64,000 nucleotides of DNA from Amia ocellicauda (GCF_036373705.1 NC_089864.1:4741001-4805000), one strand, 5' to 3'; shown: positions 28,995 to 41,564, counted from the first letter of the stretch. Notes: generated by a model not told the origin, from the letters alone. Program-made: numbers and translations.

Positions 28995-31900
28995 CGACCT
29001 CGGGGTGTGAAAGCAATTGCTTGATAAATTACATTCAACAAGGAACAAGGAGGAAGGGAAACAAAGTGGAAGAGATTTGTGAGCATGGGGCCTTGATGTT
29101 GATGTTCATAAAGAATTTGCTAATGGCAGTGCAGTGTGAATGTTTATTAGAGTAACTTTAACATACCCACTGCTTATCTAGGTACACGAAAAGACAGTAA
29201 ATAATTGTAATTTTAACAAAATAAAACCTGCAACAACAAAAAATAAAATTAAAATTAAAAAGCATTGGTCTTTACTTGAAAGTAAACCTTTCACCAGCTT
29301 GGGAAAACCATGGCCATAGAGTTCAGATGGACAGTATTCGCGCCCTTCATTCAGAAGGACATAATTCTCCGATTCCTTTAGCTGGACGCATACAGCTCAG
29401 TAAAAAAATCATCGGTGCTCCCTTTTCAGATTATGGCATGAAAACGCTGCTTCAAGGCCAGAGAAAGCTGTGCAGACTGTATTTGGCTGAACTGAGTTAA
29501 GTTGTTGATTTCTGCTGAGCCTCGGTCCAAAGTCTACACAACCCCCTCGTGGTAAAACAATTTGTTCAATGTGAAATGCGTAAATAAGGACGTTGTCATC
29601 AATACTGTATTTACATCTTTCAAATCCTTTACCTTCCTCTTACTTCTCCCTTATAGATTATGTATGACAGGACTTTTAATGCCAGACTTTGATTTCCAGG
29701 TCAGTGTACCAAGCAACCCACTCAACACAAGAACAGTATTGTTGCGCATGCCTGCTCCTACAACATCCTTGGTTTGGTTTGCATCCTTTGCAAACACTGC
29801 ACAACTGCTCACTCAGAACTGTACATACTCACCTTTCTTGTCTCCAAGCATAACCTTTAGCCATGCATTTGGAGCTGACACACACAAAGGAAAAGATCAG
29901 CCCCCATTGGGCCCAGAGAAGCTTTCAGATACCTTCCCCTCCTCTTCAGTCACGTCTGTGTACGATGGTTTGTCATCCCACTGCGACACGGACTGCGTAG
30001 TGGCGTCCTCCGTGAACCGGTTGTACGCTTCGTGGACCACCTGACGGGGGGAGTAATAATACATAAATAAATACAATATGATTAAAATAATATAATAATA
30101 TAAATTCCAGAACTGCATGAAGCTCAGTGTTGAGGGATGATAATCTGTGGAAACTGTACTCAATCCTTTGCATCTCACAGGTGCCCTAGGAGCCATACAG
30201 AGCTGGGTAGGGATTTTGGGTGGCTAAACTGGTAAAAGCTTGATTGTTTGAAGACAAAGCTGACCCCAATCTGGGCCCTATAGTCCACACAGCAACGGCT
30301 CCAGTCTCGGCCCTATAGTCCACACAGCGATGGCTCTAATCTAGGCCCAATTGTCCAGACAGCGCTGGCTCCAGTGTGGGCCCCATAATACAGACTGATT
30401 CCGAATCCTTGATTAAAAACGTCCAGCCGCAGAGACACTCACGGACCTGTCTGAATGCCTCTCCCTCGCTCTTGTCCGCCTGCTGGGTGATCTTGGCGAT
30501 GGCTCGGGCCTTCTCCGCCCGCTGCTTGATCTTTTTCATGCAGGACACCAGACACACACACAGCAGGAACAGCACCAGCAGGAGCAAGGAGATGATCGCC
30601 ACGTACAGCGACGGCAGCTTGTAGGCTGAGGGAAGGAAGAGGCCGACGTCAACGACAGGAACAGTGCAGGGTGGACACTTACCGAGGGCCTGCCCATCTC
30701 ACAGGGAAATCCCAGCTGCTGCCTGGAATGAAATGTGTAGCTTCCGACAGCGCTCTCTTCTCTTACGTACTGCGGGATTGTTGTAGTTGTTGATATACCC
30801 TCTTGAAACATTTCAGAAATGAACACAAAAAGATCTCCTTTAAGACAACGTGAATGGAATATTTTAGGAGTCAATCTATAATAAATCTGAAGCCTTGTGA
30901 TTTATAGATTGCAGGCTGTGGTCTGTTTTATTTTAATTTTGTGATTGGGATCCCTTTTGACACCTCACTCTTCATTAGGAATCTCAACGCTCCTAACGAC
31001 TGAGGTTACGCTCTGAAACCTCAAGTATTCTTCAGATCCACTAGAGGTTTCGGACTGTAAACCCAGTCAAACATGTCAATCCAATTCCTGATGGGCCTTG
31101 GTTATGAAGGCACCAGGCCAATCCCCAGCAGCACAGGCTTTCAAGGGCCACCAAGCTGCATTTTAACTTCCTTTGGGTCTAGGTGAGTTGTCCACTAACT
31201 ATTCCTCTCCCTCTCCCCTCTCTATCTCCTACTCTCCCCTTCCTGTCTCTCTCTCGTCAACCCCCCCCCCCCACAGACACACACACACAAATCTGATTAA
31301 TTAGTAGTCCCCTTACCAATTAATTAATGAGTTGTTCACTCACCTTCCACTTCAAGGTGGACGTTGGAGATGAGCGTTCCCGTCAGGTCCTTCACTGTGT
31401 AGAAGCCGGTGTCGGCCGTGGTGACGCTGTCCAGGGTGCACAGCTTACCGTCCACATGCAGGCGAGTGTTGTACTGTGGGTCGCTGACCACCCCCTCCTT
31501 CAGCAGCACCCGCTCTGTCTTGTCCCTGTCCGAGAGGAAGGACAGCGTCACGGACGCCTTGTCCAGGATGAGGTTGATCTTCAGGGTGCCACCGTACGCC
31601 AGCTCCACGAACATTATATGCTCTGTGGGAGGGGGAGAGAAAGTTGGAAAAGGGGAGCGATGGGAGAGAGGAGAGAGGGAGAGGGGATGGGAGAGAGGGA
31701 GAGATGGGGAAGTGTAAGGCAAAGGTGGTATACTGCAGTGCAGTGTAATGTATTGTCATTATATTGTAGTCCGTGTCATTGTCCTGTCATACATTGCGGT
31801 GAACTCTAGTCTTTTGACTGGTACCATATCCCATCACCCTGTACTGTATAACACTGACCTCACCCTTCCCCCCCAACAAACAAACAAGCAGGTGGTCATT

Positions 31901-34874
31901 GGTCAGTGGGTCACCTTTCACATTCAGGCACATCTTCTGCACGGCATTGCCCTTTGTGTCCCACACCGTGTAGGCCCCTTCATCAGCCGGCGTCACCCTG
32001 TGCAGTGCCCAGCGATGCCCCTGCATCACCAGCCTCTGCTGGTACTGGGGTTCCATCACCTCACTGTTGTTTATCAGGAGCCGGGGCTGTGCCTCGGGCT
32101 GGGCCTCGGGCTGGGTCTCCGTCTGGGTCTCGGGCTGGGTCTCGGGCTGGGGCTGGGGTTGGGCCTGGGGCCGCACCACCTCTGGAGTGAACTCCAGCTG
32201 CACTGCGCTGGACTCCTGGCTCAGTGGGATGTTCAGGGTGTCTCCGTACTTCAGGATGTGCTCTGTTACACAGTCTGGTCCAGCAGCAGCAACAACGACA
32301 AGAACAAACAACAAAAGCAGGGGCTGCAGGTCAGATGGTGCTTTAGATGGTGCTGACTTTCTAGTCAGTCAGTAACACAGTTGTGTTGAACAGTGCAATA
32401 AGATTTAAAGGCGAGTCTGATTGATGAGGGAAGCAACTGAACTGGCATAAGAGAGAAAAAGAGCGAGCAAGAGAGAGAGAAATCCTGCAAACGTGTGCAT
32501 GGCAAGAATTCCCCTCCTCTTGCCAGGTGAATCATGTCACCCCAGAGCCCCAGCAGCAGGAAAAATAATGTGGAGGATTTTAATTTGCAGGCTGGAGTTA
32601 TGTGCTGCCGAACGCACACAAATGAACACGTCATTAGAGCATCTGAGGACATTGAAAAAGCCTTCGTTAATAAATGTTTTGTATAATGTCATCTCTGGGG
32701 TTCCATTTCAAAGCTATGGAAAAAAATACAGATTTCCTTCTGAATTTACAACACCTTCCTATATGCTGGCTCTTGTGATGAATATATCGATTTATTCTAT
32801 TTAATTTAAAAAAATCAGTAAAACTAGGTGCACTGAAGTGGAAAGGTTTGCGACCAGCTCATGTATGTGACAGGGTGTGTGTTTGTGTTTTGGGGGGAGC
32901 AGGCTGCCTGTTTCTTTCAGCATCTCTTCTAACTTCTGAAAAATTTAATATCCTGGAGCATTACGCAGTGTGCTGAATAATTGATCGATTTTGGGACTGT
33001 CTGATTACAAAGTTGCGCCGCTGTGTGCCAATCTGCTGACGACACAAACTTCAATCTCCATCTCTGGCCCAAAAAGGGGTTTGGATTTCTGAATCTCAGC
33101 ACCCCCCCCCAACCCCCTCAACACCACTCCTCAGCAAATCACTATGTGAAGTGAAAGGTTAGCTCTTCAGAGAGTGATACTCCAAAGGGGTCAAAATAAG
33201 GAGCTGGTGGCATAAGGCCTGTTGTTGTCTTTAATGCCTCGCTTGTATTTTTGAAGCTGCAAAAAAGTGCATCTGCAACACTTTTCTGTGATAGAGTTAG
33301 ATTTTATTAATTTTTTTAGGAACTTTTCATACTCCTCTTTTGTTCTTTTTCTGTGTCAATCAAGCAGTCGATGCACTCCCAAAGGGTTCGCCTGATTGCC
33401 AAAACCCACAAATGGAGACAGTTGGTTACAAAGAAATCTCTAAATGCCTCATTCTGGCCACATGATGAGCTTGCACAGAAAAACAGGAAGGGCCCAGACT
33501 GGAGCAGCGCTGTGTGGACTATAGGGCCCAGACTGGAGCAGCGCTGTGTGGACTATAGGACCCAGACTGGAGCAGCGCTGTGTGGACTATAGGGCCCAGA
33601 CTGGAGCAGCGCTGTGTGGACTATAGGGCCCAGACTGGAGCAGCACTGTGTGGACTATAGGATAGGACCCAGACTGGAGCAGCGCTGTGTGGACTATAGG
33701 GCCAAGACTGGAGCAGCGCTGTGTGGACTATAGGACCCAGACTGGAGCAGCGCTGTGTGGACTATAGGGCCCAGACTATAGCAGTGCTGTGTAGACTATA
33801 GGGCCCAGACTGGAGCGGTGCTGGGTGGACTACAGGGTGAAGACTTTTCTCGGTCGAGACAGTTTTACTTCACTCTTCAAAGGACACATGCTGGTCCTAT
33901 TCTGTACTCAGACACCCGGACACCTCTCTGCCCAGACCCAACGGCCCTCACCTCTCACGATCAGTGTGATGTTGTGGATGTACTCCGTAGAGTTCAGCTC
34001 CACCACTGTGTACAGGCCCTGGTCCTTCACCGAGACCTTCTCCAGAATCAGGAAGTTGGACAACAGGTGACAGCGGGGATCCAGATCACGGCCCGGACTC
34101 ATCAGACGCCGCCTGTCTATCAGGGGGGACTTAGGCAGGAACCAGGACTCCTGGGTCTCGATCTCTGTCATGGGGATGTACAGGTCCTGGCCATGGAACA
34201 GGGTCTTTGTTTCATCTTTCCCTATTGATTTATTTTTAAATAAAGACAGACAGACAAGGTGAGGAGAACGCCTGAACACTGAAAATGTGAAAAAGACCAT
34301 ATTTGTAATATATAGTCCACCTTTATTAGTAAGACTGACCTGCATTTCATTTATATTACATCAAAATATTTTAAGTAGTACAACATTTCCTTCACTTTGA
34401 AACACGCTGTGAGTATACACAATAAATGGCAAACATCCCGAGACTAATTGAAACCTCTGCTCTTTGCCTCTCTTCACGTATGAATAAATAAAACAAATAA
34501 AAACATGAATTATTTACCCATTGAAGACAAGGAACTGTATATCTGAGAGCTTTCACTTTCCTACTGGGCTATTTTTAGGTTTTTTGTCCTTCCTTGTTGT
34601 TTTTCTGTTATTGTTGGGAATAAACATCTGCAGGTTTTACCTTCATAAACCACTGAACTTGACAGTCGACAATTTGTTTTGCAGCTAGAGAAAGGGACCA
34701 GCACAGCTACACTACACCACATTGCATTACATCACATTGCACTACACTGCATTATTTTACACCACACCACAGTTCACTACATTGGAGTACACAATCTAAC
34801 AACACACTACACTGCACCGCACAATACGACTGGAGCAAGTGGAGTGTGGTACTTTTAGCCCTTACGGAACATAG

Positions 34875-34916
<42 letters not shown>

Positions 34917-37900
34917 TCTCATTCATCAAATCAACCCCCTTTTACGTGTATTTAAAACATGGGAGTGGTTCCAAATATATTTTAGTCTATAACCCATAAA
35001 CCTATTTTACATGTTGGGACTATATGGTGACAGCGTCCATGCCCAGAAAAACTCCAGACTGAAGAGGTGAAATCAGCTGCCATTTTTACAGTCGCATCTG
35101 AACATGGTCAGAGTCCGACAAACTCTGACAAGGCAGTGCTGTTGAATATGTTTTGTCACCAAATATCAGAAAAACAAATTAAATATGTGAATACTCGTTC
35201 GACTGCAACGTGTGTATGTATTTGACAAAAAGGGCGGTGGGCTAAGGTTAAGACTGGTTCCTGGTTCAAGGCCCGGGACAGCCGCTCACTCGCTGTGTGT
35301 CGACCAGAGCTGAAAGCGTCGCCCCTCGCTCGACTGTTCTGCGGAAGGGGCACGAGATCGAGGCGCTGCTGTCAGAGACACTGCAGCGGTGTTGTTTTAC
35401 AGCATTACCTCATCTTCCCCAATATCTACAGGTCCCCATTGGATTAAAGTGTCCGCTGTGTGACTAATAAGGAGCTGGTCAGGAAGTGGTGGTGGGGGGG
35501 GGGGGTTACATTCCAACCCATATCCACTGACACTGTGTTTGCAGATTAGTGCGGATATCATATGTGGTGATATTTGAATGACTGTTGGTTTGTTATATCA
35601 AATTTATGTATTTTTAAAAATAAAACAATATAAACATACATTTACATAGATCAGGCTTTAAAAGTCACATCAGGACCAACTTTCTATCTTGTTCCTTTTG
35701 AACATCACGCTGAATATGTCTTACATGAGATTCTCCTTCTTGATTATTATTACATATTAATAAGGGTGACTTACAGCTGTCACAAAATAAACAGCTCTGG
35801 AAAAAATTAAGAGACCACTCCAAGTTCAGAAATCAATGTTAAGTGGTCTCTTCATTTTTTCCAGAGCTGTATACACTCACCTAAAGGATTATTAGGAACA
35901 CCATACTAATACTGTGTTTGACCCCCTTTCGCCTTCAGAACTGCCTTAATTCTACGTGGCATTGATTCAACAAGGTGCTGAAAGCATTATTTAGAAATGT
36001 TGGCCCATATTGATAGGATAGCATCTTGCAGTTGATGGAGATTTGTGGGATGCACATCCAGGGCACGAAGCTCCCGTTCCACCACATCCCAAAGATGCTC
36101 TATTGGGTTGAGATCTGGTGACTGTGGGGGCCAGTTTAGTACAGTGAACTCATTGTCATGTTCAAGAAACCAATTTGAAATGATTCGACCTTTGTGACAT
36201 GGTGCATTATCCTGCTGGAAGTAGCCATCAGAGGATGGGTACATGGTGGTCATAAAGGGATGGACATGGTCAGAAACAATGCTCAGGTAGGCCGTGGCAT
36301 TTAAACGATGCCCAATTGGCACTAAGGGGCCTAAAGTGTGCCAAGAAAACATCCCCCACACCATTACACCACCACCACCAGCCTGCACAGTGGTAACAAG
36401 GCATGATGGATCCATGTTCTCATTCTGTTTACGCCAAATTCTGACTCTACCATCTGAATGTCTCAACAGAAATCGAGACTCATCAGACCAGGCAACATTT
36501 TTCCAGTCTTCAACTGTCCAATTTTGGTGAGCTTGTGCAAATTGTAGCCTCTTTTTCCTATTTGTAGTGGAGATGAGTGGTACCCGGTGGGGTCTTCTGC
36601 TGTTGTAGCCCATCCGCCTCAAGGTTGTACGTGTTGTGGCTTCACAAATGCTTTGCTGCATACCTCGGTTGTAACGAGTGGTTATTTCAGTCAAAGTTGC
36701 TCTTCTATCAGCTTGAATCAGTCGGCCCATTCTCCTCCGACCTCTATCATCAACAAGGCATTTTCGCCCACAGGACTGCCGCATACTGGATGTTTTTCCC
36801 TTTTCACACCATTCTTTGTAAACCCTAGAAATGGTTGTGCGTGAAAATCCCAGTAACTGAGCAGATTGTGAAATACTCAGACCGGCCCGTCTGGCACCAA
36901 CAACCATGCCACGCTCAAAATTGCTTAAATCACCTTTCTTTCCCATTCAGACATTGAGTTTGGAGTTCAGGAGATTGTCTTGACCAGGACCACACCCCTA
37001 AATGCATTGAAGCAACTGCCATGTGATTGGTTGGTTAGATAATTGCATTAATGAGAAATTGAACAGGTGTTCCTAATAATCCTTTAGGTGAGTGTATATT
37101 CAAAGAAAAGATACAATAAAAGCAAATTATAAAAAAAGCAGAATCCCTAAGAACAAGCACAATATACAGTGTAGGGCTCTAATCAGGGGTAGCTGAATTA
37201 AGTGTGGGGCCAAAACAGGCTTGATTGCCAATGATACAGATTCAGACACAACTGAGGGAATTTCAGGTGCCAGAGAGACTCGCATCCATGCACAGACGCA
37301 CACCAGGCAGCTATGGAAATTAATATTAGAGTCCCGTGTGCGATTTCAAAGGAGATCGCTTGCTTCCAACAGCTGAAGGGAGGTGGTAGAACACGAAGTG
37401 CACTGTGGCGAATCAATATTCACCATCGACCCACTGTGAGAGAGTCTGGCTATATGTGGAAGTCATCTCGTGCTGCCCACCAACATCTCACAGGTAGGGA
37501 GGCAGCGTGGCCACCTCTTGAATGCAAATTATTTACTTATTGATTCATTGAAACACCGAAATGATAACAATCAGTTCACATTACGTTATCGATCTACTAG
37601 AGCAGGGATGTCAGACTTAGTCCTGGGGGGCCGCAGTGTCTGCTGGGTTTTGTTCCAGCCCTGCTCTTGGCACCTTAATTGCTCTAATAAAATGATTAAC
37701 TGGATCAATTTAACTCTTCTCTCCAGACTCTGAAATGTTCGAGTCATCAACAAATTGTAAGGAATCGGCTAAAAATATGTAATAGTCACCTGAGTAAATA
37801 ATGACATTAATTAAGTAATTGGGATCTCCTGTTGGAACACAAACCAGCAGACACAGCTGCTCCCCACCACTGGAGCCTGACACCCCTGTGCTAGAGGAGA

Positions 37901-40426
37901 TTGAATACACATCTTGCTGCATTGCTTCGTTCAAATCGTCAGCTGCATGTGGATAAGCATTCGACACTGTCCTACCTCAAGTCATCTCGAATATCAGTTG
38001 CAAGGCTGCAGGATTTAGGAAAATATAAGCCATCCAATGAATAAAAAGATATCCTGTATTATTATGGTGAATGTATACTGTAAAAGTGACTAACAAGAAT
38101 ACAAACATATTCTAGAAATATATACTCCCACAGGTGCGCTTGAGCGCTGGCAGACAAGACCGACAGGTGCTGCGTTTCGATCAGGACTCATCTGTTATCA
38201 GGCATAATTTGGCAAGTTTCTGTACTGACGCAGTGACCTTTGGTTGATCTTTAGATTTCATCTCCTCCTGCACATGAATAACAATGCAGATTGTTCCTCC
38301 CACATTAAAATCTAAGTGTAACTGCCCATGTTCTGTGCATGGCTGTGTGCTCATCACATTAATGGTAACTGAACTTGTAATATTGGTTTCACCTTTAACT
38401 TGGAAGTACACAAACACAACACAAAAAGCAAAGCCAGTGGGGAAGCCTGGCAGTAGGTTAACCGTCTCTTACCGAACTGTGCCGAGGACGAACCTGGACA
38501 AGAGAAAAAGACAAGAGGAAAAACAAACTTCATTAAAATGACAGCAAACAGACTCACGCATTTCATATTAAATTTCCACTTAGTGTAAACTCCCCTGCCC
38601 CTGGGACACAGAGGTCTTAATGCCTTTTTGAGCTGGCATTCAAATTTCACATCTTCAATTGATTTAATAAAGTGGTCCAATGGACATATCTAACCTTTCC
38701 ATTTTTATTTTTATTTAGTTCTTAAACAGGCCGATTCGACACACTTGGATTGTTTTTCCCATCGTTTATTGATCGTAATTTGCAATTTCCCTGTCCGTTA
38801 AGCTGAAGTGATTTTCTTCTGCCGTAATGACTCCCAGTCTTCACCCACCACATCACCTCTGTCCCGCTCTTTCTAATTAAATGACGAGGCTGGTGGTTGT
38901 GCAGACAGACGTGGGGGGGGGCTTATTGCTGCTCCTGCCAGCTGGCACTAAAGCCTAAGTTATGACCCACATCCTCTAGCAGAGCCCTGGTTCTGATGTT
39001 CATTACTGAGAAAGCATGCATGGAGTTGCTCAGGGCACTGGCCTGGATAGAGCAAGAAAGACACCAGGCCCTGCCAACTGTGTACTTCCCGCAAGTGACC
39101 ACACATCCAGCCCGCTTACTGGAACTGGAGTGCATGTGTGTGTGTGTGTGTTTGAGTGAAAAATGTATGTCTGTTAGCTGTGAGGAAGGAAAGTTTAAAT
39201 TTCTCTCTTGCAAGGCTTTACTGCTTGTATTCTTAAGGAAGATAGGTCAGGGTCAGGCCAGGAGGTTCCTTGACCTCTGTTTGAATAATGATGTGCATCT
39301 GGGAGACAATGTCAAACTGTGTGATTGTGTGATTTAAGTGTCTCTTTCCCTTATCTATACATTGACCTGGGAACTGTCATCTATAAAGAAATATCTTCAG
39401 CTTAGCTTGCTTTAAAGATAAAATAGAAATGACTTAATTATAAATCAGATCTTTGTTTACTCTTTGTGTATAACAGCGTCTTTTTGTATCGAGTCAGAGC
39501 AACATTGTATTGTTTTTGATTCACTGTTCCTCTCCGTGCTGCGTGAAATAAAAGCACTGCAACGAATGCTGTAACCTGATTGAAGGCTGAGTTTCTTCTT
39601 CCACAGCTGCCTACAAGTCCCCTGTCAAGTTGAGCAATCAAAGAGGTAAGTCGCCCCAAAATGGAGAGCGCATGAATAAACACTGGCAGGAATTGTGATC
39701 CTATTTATTTTATTTTTTTAAGGAAGCATTAACAATAAAGTGTGTGTATGGGGGAGGGGGGGGGGGTCAAACCTACACAATACAGCACAGATGTCAGGAG
39801 AACACATCGTGCTTAAAATAGTTTATTATGCGTAGGTAAGGAAAGGTCCCTTAAGCATTCCTCACCTGCAGTTTAGCAGGAGGCTGTGAGTGAGTTTCAG
39901 TGATTCAGTGAAAGCACACACAGTTGAGAAGGGGGGTTGCATCTGGATTTGTAGCTCCCAGAGTCTTTCACACACAACAGGGTTTTTTAAGTCTCCTCTA
40001 ACCTGAAGGAAGCCAACAGGTATATCTTGCTAACCCATTATTGTAGCTTGAATACCACAAGGCAGGTTTACAGTACAATCTAATTAACTTCCTGTTGTTC
40101 TGGATCTGGAACTTATTCACGGTCAACGCTATGCCTATTTTTGTTAAAGATCATTCTGCTGGTGCTGTTCTTGAACACCACTGATGAACCAAAGCTCAAT
40201 CTGCAGGCAAGTTTAGTGAAGGTTTCAAAAAACCCGTCTAAAAACAAGTGGCAGGAGATTACAAGAGCAGATGGCAACTGAATTTACTGGCAGGGGAGAC
40301 TCGGCCAGGGCACCAGTCATAAGACGCCAAACAGGGTAATAACGTAACTCAACACTTCGAAATCAATAGGAGAGCACAGAACCCACCTGCCCACAGGAGC
40401 AACGCGAACACGCCAAACCAAGCCAT
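28713..40426 (-). CDS. Gene A: atypical three-domain Ig-like receptor with ITIM-type tail
   Basis: Eight exons join in frame: 40387-40426, 38473-38493, 33952-34221, 31915-32274, 31344-31622, 30447-30625, 29933-30040 and 28713-28892, giving 478 aa. Residues 1-14 are the signal start ([13 protein letters not shown]), then a 7-residue microexon. Ig-like domains D1 (21-110), D2 (111-230) and D3 (231-323) each end in D-x-G-x-Y followed by a G strand, with Y-T-V where Y-x-C is expected and no B-strand Cys. D2 has terminal cysteines (DCVTEH, MCLNV) and a Pro/Gln/Glu/Thr repeat insert. D3 has a single Cys (LCTL). A transmembrane segment lies at about 330-352, followed by a basic juxtamembrane helix. 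Tail tyrosines are HEAYNRF (389), PSYTDV (410) and SRYHTL (429). SRYHTL fits the ITIM consensus S/I/V/L-x-Y-x-x-L/V/I. The donor after the TM exon is a weaker GTCCGT, chosen because it keeps the frame. The function is inferred as a cell-surface receptor, ligand unknown. Confidence 0.78.
28959..28991. repeat. (GT)n microsatellite
   Basis: About 16 GT units in the last intron of gene A, just upstream of its final exon. Confidence 0.9.
30262..30384 (-). repeat. 34-bp minisatellite array, reverse orientation
   Basis: Three to four diverged units read CTATAGTCCACACAGC-G-TGGCTCCAGTCT-GGCC. This is the reverse complement of the unit at 33.5-33.8 kb. The array lies in the intron after the TM exon of gene A. 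Confidence 0.75.
32084..32175 (-). repeat. Coding tandem repeat inside D2 of gene A
   Basis: Units of 6 to 12 bases (GGGCTGGGTCTC-like on the plus strand) encode about 30 residues of alternating Gln-Pro with Glu, Thr and Ala. The exon is 360 nt, against 294 nt (gene B) and 285 nt (gene C) for the equivalent domain. The repeat accounts for the difference. Confidence 0.85.
33491..33835 (+). repeat. 34-bp minisatellite, ten units
   Basis: Ten head-to-tail units of GGCCCAGACTGGAGCAGCGC plus TGTGTGGACTATAG occur, with a 5-bp insertion after the fifth. The last two units are most diverged. The array lies in the gene A intron between D1 and D2. Related units occur at 3.54, 30.3 and 56.1 kb. Confidence 0.92.
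34879..34913. repeat. (TA)n microsatellite
   Basis: Pure TA tract in the gene A intron between the microexon and D1. Confidence 0.9.
35791..35870. mobile_element. 80-bp palindromic MITE
   Basis: Terminal inverted repeats of about 28 bases (ACAGCTCTGGAAAAAATTAA at the left end, its near reverse complement at the right) surround a short unpaired middle. TA-rich flanks suit a Tc1/mariner-mobilised miniature element. It abuts the DD36E element directly. Confidence 0.7.
35870..37098 (-). mobile_element. Tc1/mariner-type DNA transposon, DD36E type
   Basis: The 1.2-kb element is bounded by near-perfect inverted repeats of about 30 bp (CACTCACCTAAAGGATTATT at the left end; the reverse complement ends at 37094-37098), with TATA at both borders that includes a TA target duplication. 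It contains one transposase gene on the minus strand. It lies in the gene A intron between the microexon and D1, antisense-neutral with respect to exons. Confidence 0.93.
35987..36946 (-). CDS. Tc1/mariner transposase, DD36E, early stop near the C-terminus
   Basis: The frame gives 319 aa. Residues 1-110 are the paired-like helix-turn-helix DNA-binding region ([30 protein letters not shown]), followed by basic residues. The DDE core shows [15 protein letters not shown] and NPIEHLW. I count 36 residues between the second Asp and the Glu, against 34 in Tc1 itself, so it belongs with DD36E elements. TAA at 35987-35989 is followed in the same frame by 26 sense codons to a TAG at 35906-35908, so the ORF probably lost its C-terminal 27 residues by one nonsense change. 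The catalytic triad is intact. Confidence 0.92.
   Translation of the reverse strand: MGKKGDLSNFERGMVVGARRAGLSISQSAQLLGFSRTTISRVYKEWCEKGKTSSMRQSCGRKCLVDDRGRRRMGRLIQADRRATLTEITTRYNRGMQQSICEATTRTTLRRMGYNSRRPHRVPLISTTNRKKRLQFAQAHQNWTVEDWKNVAWSDESRFLLRHSDGRVRIWRKQNENMDPSCLVTTVQAGGGGVMVWGMFSWHTLGPLVPIGHRLNATAYLSIVSDHVHPFMTTMYPSSDGYFQQDNAPCHKGRIISNWFLEHDNEFTVLNWPPQSPDLNPIEHLWDVVERELRALDVHPTNLHQLQDAILSIWANISK
37605..37895. repeat. Interspersed repeat in inverted pair
   Basis: The 37.61-37.71 kb segment (GGGGGGCCGCAGTGTCTGCT, then GGGTTTTGTTCCAG) reappears as its reverse complement at about 37.80-37.90 kb, giving two facing copies of one repeat family around about 90 bp. The copy at 13.64 kb is a relative. 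Confidence 0.55.
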
Positions 40427-41507
40427 TGTCATCCGATCCCTGTAGGGAGATAATACTCAATCACACATCAGTCCCCCCATTTCCAGACAATTTTGAATGA
40501 CAACTGACTTAATTCAATGTTGTTGACACTGCCCTTAGGTTTGGGGTGGCAGAGAGATATATGTGAATCCAAGGCATGCTATAGGCACGGGGGGTGAGGG
40601 ATGTGTGTATGTGTGTGTAGGGGGGGGTGTCGGTGTCCAGTGATGGGGCAGAGATGTGATCTCTATCCCTCTATCATGTGATGTGATCAAGCACCTCCTA
40701 TGAATAAAATACAGAATCTGGTACAGAATCTCCCCATCGGAGACTGTAGATGAGTTCTGGGCTGGAAATATAATTGCTACGCTATGAATGTCTCTCTCTA
40801 CTGAGATATATGTTGTGCCAGAAAATGGGCTGCTCTCTCACATGGCAGGATCTGAGTTTGTTCCCCCTGGCGCTTGAGAAGGGGACTGCAGCCACATTAA
40901 GTCAGCATTTATATCAGCTTCAGAAGGTCCCACACTCAGACACAACTAGGGTGGTATTAATTTCCATGTACCTATAAAATATGACCCAGATTAAGAACTG
41001 CATACAAGAGCAACCTCCTTAATTCAAACTCAAGAGACGCAGTACATCAAACAGAAATACGGATATAGAGAAGGAAGGAGGAAAAGAAAGAAAAATAACT
41101 AATATGAAAAACGAGAATAAAAATATGATATATAATATGATAATATAAATACATAATGATATAAATATAAATGCTGTGGGTGAAAAGAAAATGACACCGA
41201 AAACAAAGATTATCAAAGATTACAAAGACAATCGTTATTCCCAAATCGCAATGTATTACATTTTTGCAAGATGCATGAGTAAGCCACACATCAACACACA
41301 TGCATGTATATAACCAGATGCTTCATAAACACGGTGTCGTGGTGTCCCGGTATCGGTACAGTTGGGCGCCGTTTCAAGTGCTGTTGTGCCAATGAAAACA
41401 CAGCGTTACAATAGGAACAAAAGGTGTAATTTTCAGTTGTACAGGGCAAGACTTCTGTCAAGGCTTTTAAGGTAAATCCATAGTCACTGTATTTTTGTGC
41501 TTGCATG

Positions 41508-41510
<3 letters not shown>

Positions 41511-41561
<51 letters not shown>
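41511..41561. repeat. (TTA)n microsatellite
   Basis: About 17 TTA units. Confidence 0.9.

Positions 41562-41564
<3 letters not shown>

Noticed and set aside
29562-30044. 160-codon plus-strand frame
   Set aside because: Antisense to a well-supported tail exon of gene A; no independent support.
30438-30447. Stronger GTGAGT donor at the end of the gene A TM exon
   Set aside because: Using it shifts the next exon into a frame that soon stops; GTCCGT nine bases upstream keeps phase 0, as in genes B and C.
35210-35300. Possible tRNA-derived SINE head (GGTTCAAGGCCCGGGA-like)
   Set aside because: I could not find both A and B boxes at the right spacing nor a tail.
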